From: Ustilaginoidea virens
Lineage: Eukaryota; Ascomycota; Sordariomycetes; Hypocreales; Clavicipitaceae
Reading direction: 5' to 3'
NCBI RefSeq assembly: GCF_000687475.1
Contig: NC_057319.1
Coordinates: 4,330,001 to 4,394,000, forward strand
DNA: 64,000 nucleotides
Shown here: piece after piece, positions 11,680 to 23,819 of the stretch
How the letters are laid out: the number at the start of each line of letters is the position of its first letter
Position numbering within the stretch: position 1 is the stretch's first letter
Made by a program: the position numbers and the translations under genes
The notes under the pieces: model-generated
The model's database searches: none
What the model was told of the DNA's origin: nothing
What the model saw: the letters and a program-made list of their open reading frames with translations, nothing else

Positions 11680-14100
11680 CCCCTTTTCTTTAAACCCTCA
11701 TCTTAATACTATAGCCTCATCATCATCAACATCATAACAACCACGAGAGCTACCTAAGAGGATACAACAATTTGCCTCACTCTTTAACGACAATTAGACT
11801 AACGCTATAGAGCCCATCGACCCTAATAATACTACGAATATACAGCTACATAACCGTATCGCATTCCTTATAGATACCTATAAGGAAAACACCTACCTAG
11901 ATAATAATCTCTAGGAACAATTCCGCAAAGATTATAGCGAGTAGAATAAGGCCCTATTCCGCCGTATTAACGCTTAGGTTTTACAGTAATTCCGCTTAAT
12001 ATTACGGGAACGCGGCGTATATATTGGAGTATCGGGTTCCCTAATAATACTAACCCTACTTAAATGCCTTTAATAACAATAGAATCCACAATAGCCTTAA
12101 GAGGAAGTAACCTGGCAACTTACTCGCAGCGTATTCCTATCCCGGCTTAACCCTACCAGGGAAGCCTTACTACCCATCAATAATACCGAGCAAGAAATAT
12201 AAAGGCTTTAAAATACGCCCTCATATATACGCACAAGGCCCTCATCATCATCATCACAAGCCCCCACAATAGTTATACGAATACCCTCACTAAAGCTCGC
12301 ATTACGGCTCTCATAAGCCCTATCAACGCTAAGGAACTTTATCATACTAATAGCACGATTATAGTCATAACAACCTATTGTCCCCCCCTCCATATCAAAA
12401 AAGCTTTTTAACCCTGCCCCTACCGATAAAGAAAGGGGCTAGTCCTAATAACCAAAAAGAAAGACGCCTATTTACAATAGGCCGCTATTCGAAACAGGGG
12501 AAAGCTCCTATCATCAACAATATACAACAGCCGATAATTATAGCCCACAAAACCGACCCGATCAATTATATCAACCTAAAGATTATACCCCTAGCCGAGG
12601 CGGCTATCTTAATACCCCTCGAGGTCATAGCATGCCTAATAGAGGTCGAGTTATAGGCCCTAATAATATACTTCCTTTAATAGAGGACCCCAATAATAAT
12701 ACCCCCCAAGCTAATACCGCCCCTAATACCAGATATCACAAATCTCAGTATCGCGGCCTATAAGCTTAAATGCCTTAACCGCCGGCTCTAACGCCTCACC
12801 CAATAATACCAAAAATAGGTACGGCACCCAGCCCTTCCCGCTAAGATCGGCCTACTCAGGCCGATAAACGGACGGTTTTAACGGGAGTACCGATAAACCT
12901 AGACCGACCTAGGTTATAGGATAACCCAGCCAGAAATCCCGCCAGCCTACCGCAAGGCTACCGATAAGCTGTTCCAGAATACCCTCCGGAATACCCCTAA
13001 AGTTATACCCGAAAAGCCTATATAGAGGCCGGGTTTGACCAAAAAGATCATTCCCAAACCAGGTTTAATAATATATTAAAGAAGATATCTAACCTCTTAC
13101 GTAGCTACCGTACAGAAGATAGATATAGCGGCAAAATGGATGATTTTATTATACTAAAAGTCATCTCTTTCAAAAGCAAGTGCCGCCTACTAGGATTACC
13201 CGATAATGTATTAGCCAGAGCCTTCCAAATTATACTTATTGGCGATGCTGAGACCTTTTACTTTAATAATATTAAATGCATTTATAATACCCTCACTTTT
13301 AACAATATAGTCCGTAAAGTCAAAAGCCATTTCGAAAATAAGAGCATAAAGTAATTCTATTTACACTATTAGAATAGAACAACGCTCCAATTAACTATTG
13401 CGAAATACCCTAACAAATCAAAGTTAGAATGCCTTAACATCCTACTAGAGGAACTTCAACGCCTATATTATAGTCTTTTTCCCCCTTTTATAGCTAATAC
13501 AGAGCTTCACCAATAAATCCTCAATACTATAAGGGATACCCCTAAGTATAGCTAGGCGCTATATCGATATGCCCCTATATTCGAAGGCCTTGCCGCTAAC
13601 CTACAGCGATCCCTTTCTATCTATAAGTCAGTCTATACAAATCAATAGTATTATTTCCTTCAATAGCAATAATATCACGATACTAACGATATTAATAACA
13701 ATATGGCGCTATTTACAGACCGTAGATATAGTCAATCTAACGATCGGCACTAACGCCCTTAATGCCGATTCAGCCTACAGCAGCAGTATCAACGGCAACA
13801 ACAAAATCGCGCCTTTCTAGCCAGGCCCCATCAAAGACATTACTTTATTTATAATAAATCAGGATATTAGTCATCTAACTATACTGACAAAAAGCAATAA
13901 GAATCAAAGGCACAATAGCTGAAGAACCATTCTAACTGTACTACCCCCAATAATAAGAAATTCCGCATTTTCCTACAGGAATACAAGGGGCCCGCGCAAG
14001 GCCTCAAAGATGCCGATTTTAATAATATCGTTAAAGATATTAAAGTTATAATAGCAGGGGATGCACAATAGGATGCAGAGAATGCTATCACACCATAAAT
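11680..14100 (+). pseudogene. Element D gag remnant
   Basis: Decayed gag. The open stretch 13,136-13,354 matches the fungal copia gag core (KCRLLGLPDN, ARAFQI.L.GDAETFYFNN, then VRKVKSHFEN). The following frame includes RDTPKYSQALY and, near 13,840-13,890, a corrupted zinc-knuckle segment in which Cys positions now read Tyr, as expected from TGC/TGT to TAC/TAT transitions. Multiple stops; not functional. Confidence 0.65.
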
Positions 14101-14590
14101 TACAGCCACTTAGTACTTCCTAGCCCCTACGCAAATAGAACCATTACCTTCTTTATCTATCGAAATATTGCAAGTCCTACAGGATGAATTATGCCGATAT
14201 ACCTTCTTATAGATTGACCCCTTCCGAATGCCCTTACTACTACTAGACTATAATTCTACCTTTCTAGAAGAAGAACGCTATAGTGACTATACCTTCCGCG
14301 GAATCCTACTGGATACTAGCGCCTCCGGCCTATTAATAGCAGGCCTAGGTTAAGCAAAGGCCCTAATGCGATTAATAAAAACCCTAACCATCGAGACAAC
14401 TAATAAAAAGCATATAGTGAATTTCGGAGCAGGCTCTGCCACATCCTTTAGTATACTTAATATCCCGATAATATTTAGTAACATCCCCTTCCACGTTCTT
14501 AATAGCGGCACCCCCTTCTTATATTCTATTACGGATATAAATAGGATAGGCGTAAAGCTTAATAATCTTAATAACCTACTCATCTAAGGG
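14101..14590 (+). pseudogene. Element D retropepsin remnant
   Basis: Aspartic protease region of the polyprotein. The active-site loop reads LLDTSASG near 14,308-14,331, followed by the open stretch 14,366-14,587 (IVNFGAGSATSF, PFHVLNSGTPFL). Ser in place of Gly after Asp-Thr is a single G-to-A type change. It is placed between gag and integrase as in all copia elements. Confidence 0.6.
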
Positions 14591-16680
14591 GATATTAAGG
14601 TCCCAATTATCAGGAAATAGGGACATCTATAGTAGACTCTCAATACCACTAATACTACAGCCTTCCATTTATCATCATAGGAAATCTATTAGCTATATCA
14701 TCAGTTCAGGCACCCCTCCATCAACAGACTTACCAAATTGCTTCAACAGGCTAGTTATAATAATATCGACCGCAATATTATCAAAAAGATTACCTATATA
14801 TGCTATTAATGCTAGATAAACATAAAGGCACCCAGCCGATTCAAATTCACGCTTAAAGATAACAATACTAGCTAATTTAACTACGAGATTATTATTAACA
14901 TCCTTTATATTAATAATCGGCCGGTATTACACATTATAGATGCCGCGATAAGCTTCCAGGCAGCTAGATTTCTTAATCTATAAAGGCAGAAAGCCCACGA
15001 TATTTAGAATGCCCTTATGGAATGCTAAATTAATACCTACCTTAGCCCACCGGATTAGATAGTCTACAATACTAGACCAAACTTTACTTCCGCCGAATTC
15101 CATCACAATACCTAGCTTCTATCTATCAATATAGATAAAATTCCTATAGAAGCCTATAATAGTATTAGCAAAGTCGAAAGATACCACGCCCCATTACGCC
15201 GAGCCTATACTATTATTGATAATGAAGTAGGCGACCAAATAACAAAGGAATAGAAATTATAGCTTGCTATAAAAGCTATTAATAATTCCGCTAGACCTAA
15301 CGGTCTAGTGCCTATATTATTAGTCTTTAGGGCATATCCCCGACTTACGGATGATTTACCCCCTAGTCTATTAGTATCACAATATGCCTTAACGTTACGA
15401 AAGGCCACTAATAAAGCTAGGAAATGCCTCGCCAAGCGACAAATTCACAATACCCTCGCCCAATAGAACGGCCCAAATATACGGCCTATCTACTAACTAC
15501 CCCTATAGTCAGATATACAGGTATAGAGAGAAAAGGGTAGATAGCACAGGCCATACCGGCTAATTAATATCAATAGTGAGACCTATATCGTACAGATGCA
15601 ATATGGCCCGGTCAAGTTCTAGTCAACGGTCGTCAAGCTATATAACTATAACCCCAATAATGCCGAAGATATCGTCTATGCCAAAAGCCCGGCCCGCCCC
15701 GGCCGGATAGAAGTCAAAATACTGGCTACAGCCGCACCTCTAACCGCGATAATACCTATAATCGCGATATCATCGATTGTTAAAATCCTATAGTAGCCTA
15801 CTAGGCTGCTGGCCTTATGCCTTACTGGCCTACTAACCTTCTGGCCCTTATACCGCCTCTTGGACTTATGGTAGTATTACCTTAGGCCTTTGCCTTTTAC
15901 CTTAAGGATTTTCAGTGGATTATTTACTGTATATCAAGTAAGGTAGGCCTTGTTGAAAAGGTGTGGCATTGCTAAATTAGCGTGGTTGCCTATTAGCGTG
16001 GTGGCGGCCTACTAGCGTAGTGTGGCATTGCTAAATCAGCGTGGTGGCGGCCTACTAGCGTGGTGTGGCATTGCTAAATTAGCGTGGTGGCCTACTAGCG
16101 TGGTGGCTAGTCCACTAGTGTGGTAGTTAGTCACTAGCGTGGTGACTAATTACTAGTGCGGTGGTTAGGGTGGTTGGAAAGGTCGGATATAGCGGGGTTG
16201 CTGACGTATTATAGCGAGCATTACGGGGAGCCTTCTCACTGGCTACCCTGAATGCCTGGGCCCACCCCTCCTTCGTGTATATATAGGATAGCTTTTCCCC
16301 TTCTTTCTAGATAGTAGAAGGGTAGCACAATCGAGTCTGTTAATGCACTACATGCCTCTTAACTTCCACCTTCCCTGCGTTTCTAGTTATCTTATATTTG
16401 CCTTGCCTTTACACTTGCCCTGCTTTATAGCACTTGTATAGTCTTAGGACTTGGTGAAAAATCTAGTATTTATACTAAGATTAGTTCACAGGTCGCAGAC
16501 AGTCTTGTGCTATCTAGCTAGCTAGTAAGGCTTTGCTTTATAGTGACCTTGAGAATTGCAATATCGATGATACCTACAGCCGCGATATATCTATCGCCAG
16601 CCACTAGATCTGATCAAGCCAGGCCACTATCACTATCACCAGTAAGGGTGATATCCAATATTATAATCAATAAAGACTAA
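14591..16680 (+). pseudogene. Element D integrase remnant, split by a solo LTR
   Basis: Includes the pre-integrase histidine motif (FRHPSVNRLTKLL near 14,700) and the cysteine part (YICYQC near 14,795). The core is read through RPVLHIIDAA near 14,925, FTSAEFHHN near 15,085 and VERYHAPLRRAYTIIDNE near 15,175-15,225. The frame resumes after the solo LTR at 15,778-16,563. It resembles integrases of an ascomycete copia group different from C0-C4. Stops throughout. Confidence 0.65.
15778..16563 (+). mobile_element. Solo LTR, family B (786 bp), TSD TCGAT
   Basis: Single LTR from TGTTAAAATCC to GAATTGCAATA, flanked by TCGAT at 15,773-15,777 and 16,564-16,568. No internal sequence remains, so it is the product of LTR-LTR recombination. 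It is the longest family B LTR here because its GTGGTGG/CTAG array has additional units. Confidence 0.93.
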
Positions 16681-17010
16681 GAAGAAGCTCTTATTAATAC
16701 TATAGCTTCTAATACCATTATTAACGTCTCTTTCCTAACCGCGAAAGAGTAAGCCGACCTATAGCTTACTAGCTAATTACGCCGGAAAGGGAAGATCATA
16801 ACCCCTAAAGCCCCTTTCGAATAGTCTAACCATACAAAAATAGAAGCATTATAAGCCCGCAATATATTCCGATTCATCACCTTTAATATCAGTCAATATA
16901 GAGCCCAATACTTATTCAACTTATATATAATACGAGAAATCAAAGGCAAAGGCATAAATACCCCATATAAGAAGTCTAGGCTTATTATACAGGGTTATAG
17001 TAATAATAAG

Positions 17011-17758
17011 TGTTAAAATCCTATAGTAGCCTACTAGGCTGCTGGCCTTATGCCCTACTGGCCTACTAACCTTCTGGCCCTTATACCGCCTCTTGGACTT
17101 ACGGTAGTCTTACCAACCTTAGGCCTTTGCCTTTTACCTTAGGATTTTCAGTAGATTATTTACTATATATCAAGTAAGGTAGGCCTTATTAAAAAAGGTG
17201 TGGCATTGCTAAATTAGCGTGGTTGCCTACTAGTGTGGTGGCGGCCTACTAGCGTGGTGTGGCATTGCTAAATTAGCGTGGTGGCCTACTAGCGTGGTGG
17301 CTAGTCCACTAGTGTGGTGGTTAGTTACTAGTGCGGTGACTAATTACTAGTGCGGTGGTTAGGGTGGTTGGAAATGTCGGATATAGCGGGGTTGCTGACG
17401 TATCATAGCGAGCATTACGGGGAGCTTTCTTACTGGCTACCTTGGATGCCTGGGCCCACCCCTCCTTCGTGTATATATAGGATAGCTTTTCCCCTTCTTT
17501 CTAGATAGTAGAAGGGTAGCACAATCGAACCTGTTAATGCACTACATGCCTCTTAACTTCCACCTTCCCTGCGTTTCTGGTTATCTTATATTTGCCTTGC
17601 CTTTACACTTGCCTTGCTTTATAGCACTTGTATAGTCTTAGGACTTGGTGAAAAATCTAGTATTTATACTAAGATTAGTTCACAGGTCGCAGACAGTCTT
17701 GTGCCATCTAGCTAGCTAGTAAGGCTCTGCTTTTATAGTGACCTTTAGAATTGCAATA
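17011..17758 (+). mobile_element. Solo LTR, family B (748 bp), TSD ATAAG
   Basis: Single LTR from TGTTAAAATCC to GAATTGCAATA with ATAAG duplicated at 17,006-17,010 and 17,759-17,763. It interrupts the polymerase region of element D, whose frame resumes at 17,764. It is 38 bp shorter than the neighbouring solo LTR, mostly in the internal array. Confidence 0.93.
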
Positions 17759-17763
17759 ATAAG

Positions 17764-19150
17764 AAGCGATTAATATTGACTTAATCCCCTATAATTCAAC
17801 GGGCGAATTAACGGCTACTAATATCAATAGCCCCATTACTACAACAATCTCACAGCCTATTCCTTTAGATACAGGATATCATATAGGCTTACATACAGTC
17901 ATCAACTACCCTTAATAGATTGATTATCGCTAAGCTACCTAAGCAGATAGCGCATTAATACCCCGATAATACTATCATAAAAGTAGTGAAGCCACTATAC
18001 GGAATAGCTGAGGCAGGCACCCACTAGTGGGCGATATACTTCCGGCACTATCGCGGGAAGTTGGGCATAACCATATCAACCTATAACCCCTATTTGCTAA
18101 TATCCGCCGGTAATAACGATACTAACCGTACTAACGCTCCTGACCGTAATACTACCACATGCTTCGGTATTATAGGTATACAGACTAATAATACCCTCGG
18201 CTTAAGTAATAATGCTTTCTTCCAATGGGAGGAATTAGAGCTTACTAAGGCAGGCTTTAACACTAAGCCTAAGACGAGGCTATCGCTAACCATACCCCTA
18301 ATATTTAATAGATATATATTAACGGCTAACAATAACGGTATAACCTTATGCCAAAAAAGGCAAAGTAAGAAGATCACGACCATTAATAAAAATACGCCTA
18401 CGGCCCAGCGTAATTATATCGAACAACGCGCTCGTAGCGCTTATATAGCTACGGTCTGCCAGCCCGAGGCCTCTTTTGACCTATCTATCGCAGCATAATA
18501 ATAGCAACCTGACTATAACGATATCGCAAGGTTGAATAAGCGCCTTTAATAGCAGCGCAATAACTAGGATCGTAGCTTGCGGTACATTAATCTAGCACTT
18601 ACTATAGCTAAACTCTTTATATTTATTGACGGATCCTTTGCCAATAATAAAGATTTAAGCTCCTAGATTGGTTACGTAATTATGCTAGGGAACGAGGTAG
18701 ATATAGCGGATAATGCCTTTAACCTAATAGGTAATATTATTACTTACAGCTCTATAAAGAGTAAGTATATAATATACAGCACACTCGCTTTAGAGCTATA
18801 TAGTATAGTACAAGGGGTCGATATCGCATATACAATAGGCACGACCCTCAATATGATTACTAGCAGGCTGGGACTACTAAAGATTCCTATGGTGGTATGC
18901 ATAGATTCTTTTTCGTTATACGAATGCCTTATTAAGCTAGGCACTACAAAAGAGAAGAGGCTTATAATAGATATTATAGCCTTACGATAGTCATATAAGC
19001 GCTAGGAAATCTATAAGATTCGCTAAATCAATAGGAATGATAACCTCGCCAATACAATAACCAAGGGAACGCCCAATAAAGCCCTTGAGACCTTTATCGA
19101 CCAAAATAGGGCCGTTATATGTATAGAAGGGTGGGTAAAGAGACCGGTCA
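17764..19150 (+). pseudogene. Element D reverse transcriptase / RNase H remnant
   Basis: C-terminal half of a copia polymerase. The PLYGIAEAGTH motif lies near 17,992-18,025. The open frame 18,061-18,498 includes STYNPYLLIS and the catalytic-loop segment GIQTNN, where the usual Asp-Asp now reads Asn-Asn, each one G-to-A change from Asp. Then come YIEQRARSAYIA and QPEASFDLSIAA. RNase H follows (ILFIFIDGSF-like near 18,620; open frame 18,682-18,990 with CIDSFSLYECLIKLGTTKEKR). These are hallmark strings of an ascomycete RVT_2 family. Catalytically dead as written. Confidence 0.8.
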
Positions 19151-19197
19151 ATATCTGACTGAATTTGGGTATAATTAGTGATATTATAGGTGGCAAG

Positions 19198-19785
19198 TGT
19201 GTGGTTTTTTCCTATATTCAATATTGTGTGCATTTACTACTTTTACTGCATTTACTGTTGCCCCTTTGTTTTGGCTGCGATACTCAATATACCGGCTATA
19301 CGGTATAAAGCCGCGCGGCGCGACAGCATTATTGGCGGCACAACCTGCCGAGACCGCGCCGCACTTTTCTTTCTATATGTGCGCCTTATATCCTAGCGAT
19401 TCCGATATTTGCTTCTATAAAAAGAGAAGCTGCTAGTATCGGAATCGCTGTCGTAAGGTGCCCAATTGGGCACAATTGGGCACATTGCAACGGATGTGCC
19501 GCGTACACCTAATACGCATAATATGGCCACTTTGGCCCCTTTTGCCCCTTTACCCCTGAGCCCGGTAGGGCACGCGGGCAGCCCGGCCCGACTGCGCCAA
19601 TACACATAACTACGGCACGCACAAAAAGGCCACATTATGTAATTACTCTTTTGCTTCCTTTCTTTCCTCTTAATTAGTCAGTCATAATCAAAGGAGTAAT
19701 CATACCTTTGACCGGTGACCTTACGGTATATGATACCACGCGCGCGACCCTACGTATAACCGGGTACCCCGAGTTTATATCAACA
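19198..19785 (+). repeat. Element D 3' LTR (about 588 bp)
   Basis: Starts at TGTGTGG after GGTGGCAAG and ends TATCAACA. Its last 347 bp match the 5' LTR fragment. It contains the palindrome at 19,458-19,473. The exact start could be 19,198 or 19,200. Confidence 0.75.
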
Positions 19786-19832
19786 GCTATAATAAATTAA
19801 CTTAGGATCTTAAAGTAGGTAAGGAGTATACC

Positions 19833-20548
19833 TGTTGAAATCAGCGCCTTTTTAGCTGTATTTTGGTACTGGTCTTGCTACCGTACGACGTCTTTACGTT
19901 GAGATATCGCGGTGGCTATACCAGGCGCTATGGTGGGGCACAGCGCCCCATAACGCCGATTACAGTGGGCCGCAGCGCCGGTCACGGCACCGGCACAGCG
20001 CCCCACAGCCGGCCATAGCGGCCGGTCACAGTGGGCCACAGGGCCCACAATAGGCGGCGCATTTCTACGGGATTACCAAATGGGCAAATCAGCACTTTTG
20101 GCCTTCTATATACAGTCACCCGCTACACCGCGCCTTTACGGCATACCGATATAGGGCTTCCGGCCCGTACGGCAGGCTATTATAGGGCATCCGGCACACC
20201 GCTACAAGCCACTGGGCTTGGTTGGGTAGGCATTGGGTAGGATATTGGGCATAGACTGGGCACGGTTGGGCAGACCGACTTTTCGTCGGGTTTTTTCGCT
20301 ATTTTTACGGTTTTTCATTATTTTCAACCACTTTTTAAAATAGTAGAAATATGCCTAAAATTCCCTCTTTCTAGCTAGAATAGTCACCAACAATTAGAAT
20401 TAGATTTCCCTAATATCTTTACTCTAGTTAACCTCTTGTGCGCTTTAAATCTTTAACCAGCTTTTTGTTTTATTTTGTAACGCCTTGTACGCCACTGTCG
20501 GTACTTAGTATACTTTCTAATAGTGTTCTGAGTTACTATTTTGCAATA
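19833..20548 (+). repeat. C1 5' LTR (family A, 716 bp)
   Basis: TGTTGAAATC to TTTTGCAATA; the same length as the 3' copy at 47,268-47,983. It carries the GC-rich repeat core (about 19,935-20,055) and a TTTTCGTCGGGTTTTTTCGC segment near 20,280. Confidence 0.93.
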
Positions 20549-20562
20549 GGTTATAAGCCCGG
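20549..20562 (+). promoter_or_regulatory. Primer-binding site, internal (half-tRNA) type
   Basis: GGTTATAAGCCCGG directly follows the 5' LTR here, in C2 (31,853-31,866) and in C3 (33,742-33,755). It is not complementary to a tRNA 3' end. It resembles the complement of an initiator-Met tRNA anticodon stem-loop (GGTTATGAGCCC-like, one G-to-A apart), as in Drosophila copia, which primes with a 5' half tRNA. Confidence 0.6.
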
Positions 20563-20867
20563 TATCTTAAGGCTTCCAGCTTAAGACTTTTTTATGCTAA
20601 CTTAGGATTTTAACGCACTTGGCAGCTAACCTTCTAGAAATCTAACTAACGATATTACTATTTGCAGTAAGGGACTAATTATCCTAGATTTAGGAACCCA
20701 GCTACCATACTAAGCTGTAATATATCCTTTTTGCAATAGGATTTTCTAAGGTTATTCCTTAATATAGCTTTCTTCTAGTTTTATTTAGATTTTCAGTCTT
20801 AATTTTCTTCGCATTTTTAAGACTTTCTGGCACCTTTTCTCTTCCTATAATAGCTAGTTAGAACGTT

Positions 20868-21612
20868 CCTGCTAATAACCCAGGCCATAATAACCTAGGC
20901 CATAATAACCCAGGCTACTAAGTCCCTGATACGGCAGAGGTAGAAGAATCTGATAATAACCAGGAAATTGCCTAGCTTAGAGAAGACTAATAGGAAATAA
21001 GAAAAGAATTTAGTTATAAATTTAATCGAATGAACTTAAAAATCGATTTTTTGGCTGATAAGGTGGGCACCTTAGTAGATAGACTAATCAAGCCTACTGC
21101 CAGCCTACTATTATAGGATATAATAGATGTGGATACCTTCTAAACTCCTATGGGTAAGGGAAATACCTCTCTACCTAAAGCCTAGCAATAACCCCTGCTG
21201 GTTCCATCCAGCATTAGCAGCCAAGTTAGCGCTATAGCTATCAAGGAACTAGCTAAAATAGCTAATAGATTCTAAGAATCCTAAAAGCTAAGGGGGGTAT
21301 TTAACTTCGACTAATAGAAACAGGCCCTTATGATTCAACTTAGGGCACTTAATATCGCTAAATTTATCGAAGAACCTTCTATTGCTAGCAAATTTAACGA
21401 TTTAGAGCAAGTACTTTTACTATTACTTATTAAGAATAGTTGCATAGAAGGACTAGCTGCCGCTATCAACTAGTGCACTAACCTAGAGTCAGCCTTTACG
21501 TTACTCACCAAATAGTATTCTTACTTATCAGATGTATAGCGGACCCACCTATACCCTGCCTTCCATTAACTAAATTTTATAGGCTATAAGGGTACCTTGG
21601 AATCTTTTAATG
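20868..21612 (+). pseudogene. C1 gag remnant (5' part)
   Basis: Copia gag with UBN2-like character, aligned base by base with the better preserved C2 gag at 32,154. It includes the PGHNNPG repeats, a coiled-coil-like DQEIAQL..EFS..FNRM region, and the IQLRALNIAKFIE segment. It is cut at 21,612 by chromovirus G and resumes at 29,244. Many Gln and Trp codons have become stops. Confidence 0.75.
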
Positions 21613-21856
21613 TGTCACGGGCTCGGGCTACGCCCGCGCCACAATGTGGCTAGGACTCGGGCTGCGCCCGCGTCTAGCCTAAAAAGGGCAACAGACGGAG
21701 TCACAGGACTATACTAGGACTCCGATATATGTCATGATCGGGATATAAATAGACTAGATAGAAGGTTCCTACTTAGATCCTTTTCTTTCCTCTTTAGTCT
21801 ATTTAATATATATTATTGATGCCTATTTGCAGTCGCCCTAGGGCTAGTCCTTTATA
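21613..21856 (+). repeat. Chromovirus G 5' LTR (244 bp)
   Basis: Begins TGTCACGGGC and ends CCTTTATA. It contains two near-identical GGCTCGGGCT(A/G)CGCCCGCG units, a TATA-like TATAAAT (21,744-21,750) and the 11-mer AGTCTATTTAA (21,796-21,806). Apart from scattered transitions it matches the 3' LTR. Confidence 0.93.
21744..21750 (+). promoter_or_regulatory. Putative TATA element of chromovirus G
   Basis: TATAAAT in the LTR, 46-52 bp upstream of the 11-mer proposed as the transcript 5' end. The equivalent in the 3' LTR is also TATAAAT. Positional inference only; AT-rich surroundings weaken it. Confidence 0.35.
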
Positions 21857-21857
21857 T

Positions 21858-21868
21858 TTAAATAGACT
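21858..21868 (+). promoter_or_regulatory. Putative self-priming primer-binding site
   Basis: TTAAATAGACT lies one base after the 5' LTR and is the exact reverse complement of the 11-mer AGTCTATTTAA inside the LTR (21,796-21,806; again 29,178-29,188). Tf1/sushi-type chromoviruses prime reverse transcription with about 11 nt of their own RNA 5' end. No tRNA-like primer site was recognised here. Confidence 0.5.
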
Positions 21869-21899
21869 CTCTTAGCCTTGCTATTATAACTCCGTGTTA

Positions 21900-23100
21900 T
21901 GGAACTAATAATGCAAGCGTTATACGATATCGAAATGAGCGCGCCTAATGAGATGGGGGCAGACGGCATGGGGCAGTAGCGCCCCCGATGTAACACACAC
22001 ACCCAAATGCAGTAACTTTCCGAGGGCATGCAATAGATTCAATCGCAGATAAACTCTTTATAGGCTTATCTCGCAGAGCAGGCGAGCAAACCCTAACTAG
22101 AATACCAACCGGTCCCGGTAATACAATAGGGCGGACCTATTCCCCCTACCACTCTCGATATGGCTTATACCCAATTTAAGCGTAAGCCGATCCCGATGGG
22201 GGACCCCTTTAACGGCAAAAAGACAATATTTACCGCCTGGCGAACCTTTATGCAATATAAGCTTGAGGTCGATAAGGACTTTATTAGGGATGAAAAGATG
22301 CAGTAGATGTTTATCTTCTAAAACCTGTCTTCTACGGTCCAATCATAAGTCGCAGCCTTTTTTAAGAATGGCGAGGCCTACGATTATAATATAGCGAAGT
22401 TCTTTGAATACCTCTAACGTCTCTTTAAGGACCCGCATCAATAGGACCGCGCGATTACTGAACTTAAGCACTCTTTATGCTAAGGCCCTAAAGAACCTTT
22501 CGCTATTTTCTTTATCTAATTTAAGGAAAAACTAGCGCTTATAAGAGGAATTAGCTGGCCTAAGGAAGTGAAACTCGAATACCTCTATTCCGCGTTAAAT
22601 GCTAGGATGGCCGATAAGATTATTAGACTCGGGGTCTCCCGTAATAACTACTATATGGCAGTCGATTACTATCGTCAAATTGCTATTGACTTTGAGACTA
22701 GCCTAACTATTAGGCGCCACCCTAGTCCTCCTCGCGATCGATAAAATAATAACCGGGATGCAGAAGGTGATATATAGATAATGGGCGTTAATTAGCTTAC
22801 TTCAAAGAGTAAGTAATATATAGCCGAATAGGTCTTATAGGAGGTCCTTAACGAGCGATAGGAGAAGGACCTTTATCTTCGTTATAGTGCTTCTACCTAC
22901 TATATATAGAAATACCGTTTACAAAGGGCCTGTAGACCGGGAATAGTTAAGGTGGCTATAGTAGACTCTTAGGCCGCTAAGGATGATAGTAGCGATGACT
23001 CTTAGGGAAAAGACTAGCCTTTAAGCCTAGTCTCGCGAGAGGGCTTAAAGTATACACTTAGAACCCCAATTAATTACGAAAAGGACCTTATACGAAGGAG
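21900..23100 (+). pseudogene. Chromovirus G gag remnant
   Basis: Frame beginning MELIMQALYDIEMSAPNEMG near 21,900. A capsid-like segment follows (FNGKKTIFTAWRTFMQYKLEVD near 22,210-22,275, then LKHSLC..PKEPFAIFF and LEYLYSALNARMADKII near 22,570-22,620). It resembles Ty3/gypsy gag capsid regions of ascomycetes. No clear CCHC knuckle was seen; it may be absent or destroyed. Stops are TAA/TAG. Confidence 0.65.
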
Positions 23101-23129
23101 ATAAAAGAGATTATAAAATAAATAGATAG

Positions 23130-23480
23130 GCACCCCTTTTTAGTACCGATATTATATAAATCTTATACTTTTATTAATACCTTAATCGACTCGGGTTATA
23201 ATTGCTATAGCACTATAAGCGAAAAAATAGTGTAATGGTTAGGTCTCCAACCTATCCGCCTGCTATAACGCAGGAAAATCAGAATAGCAGTAGAGATTCG
23301 GAGCCGTTTAGGGGAACGCAAGGAAGCGACTTCCTCTATTACGTATATCGTTCGCGTGGATATTAATATTAATGGCTGGCCTTCTACGGTTATGCTTTAT
23401 ATGATCTTAGGCCTTACCTGTGATATTATCTTAGGTCTCCCTTGGATAGAACACTGTAATATTATATTGCAAGCGAAATG
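23130..23480 (+). pseudogene. Chromovirus G protease remnant
   Basis: Retropepsin-like region with the active-site string TLIDSG near 23,184-23,201 and the distal ILGLPWIEHCNI near 23,431-23,463, the ILG-xx-W motif of gypsy proteases. Located between gag and RT as expected. Decayed. Confidence 0.7.
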
Positions 23481-23819
23481 ACGCTAGATATAGATCGGAG
23501 CGGCAGGCAATCTTATCGTCTAGGAATTAGTAGTATAATAGTCTGGCCCTACTGCGGTTAATATTCTCGGTTCAGTCTTCTATGGTATACTCCAGCGGGC
23601 GAAGCGTTCTAAAGACCAATCGACCTCTTTTATTACCATAAGCCTGCAAGAGATAATATATATTCTCCGTATTACGCTTCCGCTATATTAGGACCCTATA
23701 CTATCTCCGCAGAAGCCGCGGGGACTACCCCTAGAGTTATAGGAATTTAGCGACCTATTTAATAAGGAAAAGGCCTCCGGCCTTCCTCTATACCGGGGTA
23801 TATTAGACTATTATATTCG

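Larger units (their letters stand above)
10938..19785 (+). mobile_element. Copia element D (distinct clade), carrying solo LTR inserts
   Basis: Decayed Ty1/copia element of another clade. It runs from a 5' LTR fragment through gag, protease, integrase and a polymerase whose last part (18,061-18,990) is well preserved, to a 3' LTR. Homology of the LTRs is clear and equal in length for 347 bp (10,986-11,332 and 19,439-19,785). The 48 bp between C4 and 10,986 do not align well. Two family B solo LTRs interrupt it. The 3' flank is GCTAT (19,786-19,790); the left TSD is outside the window. Confidence 0.8.
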
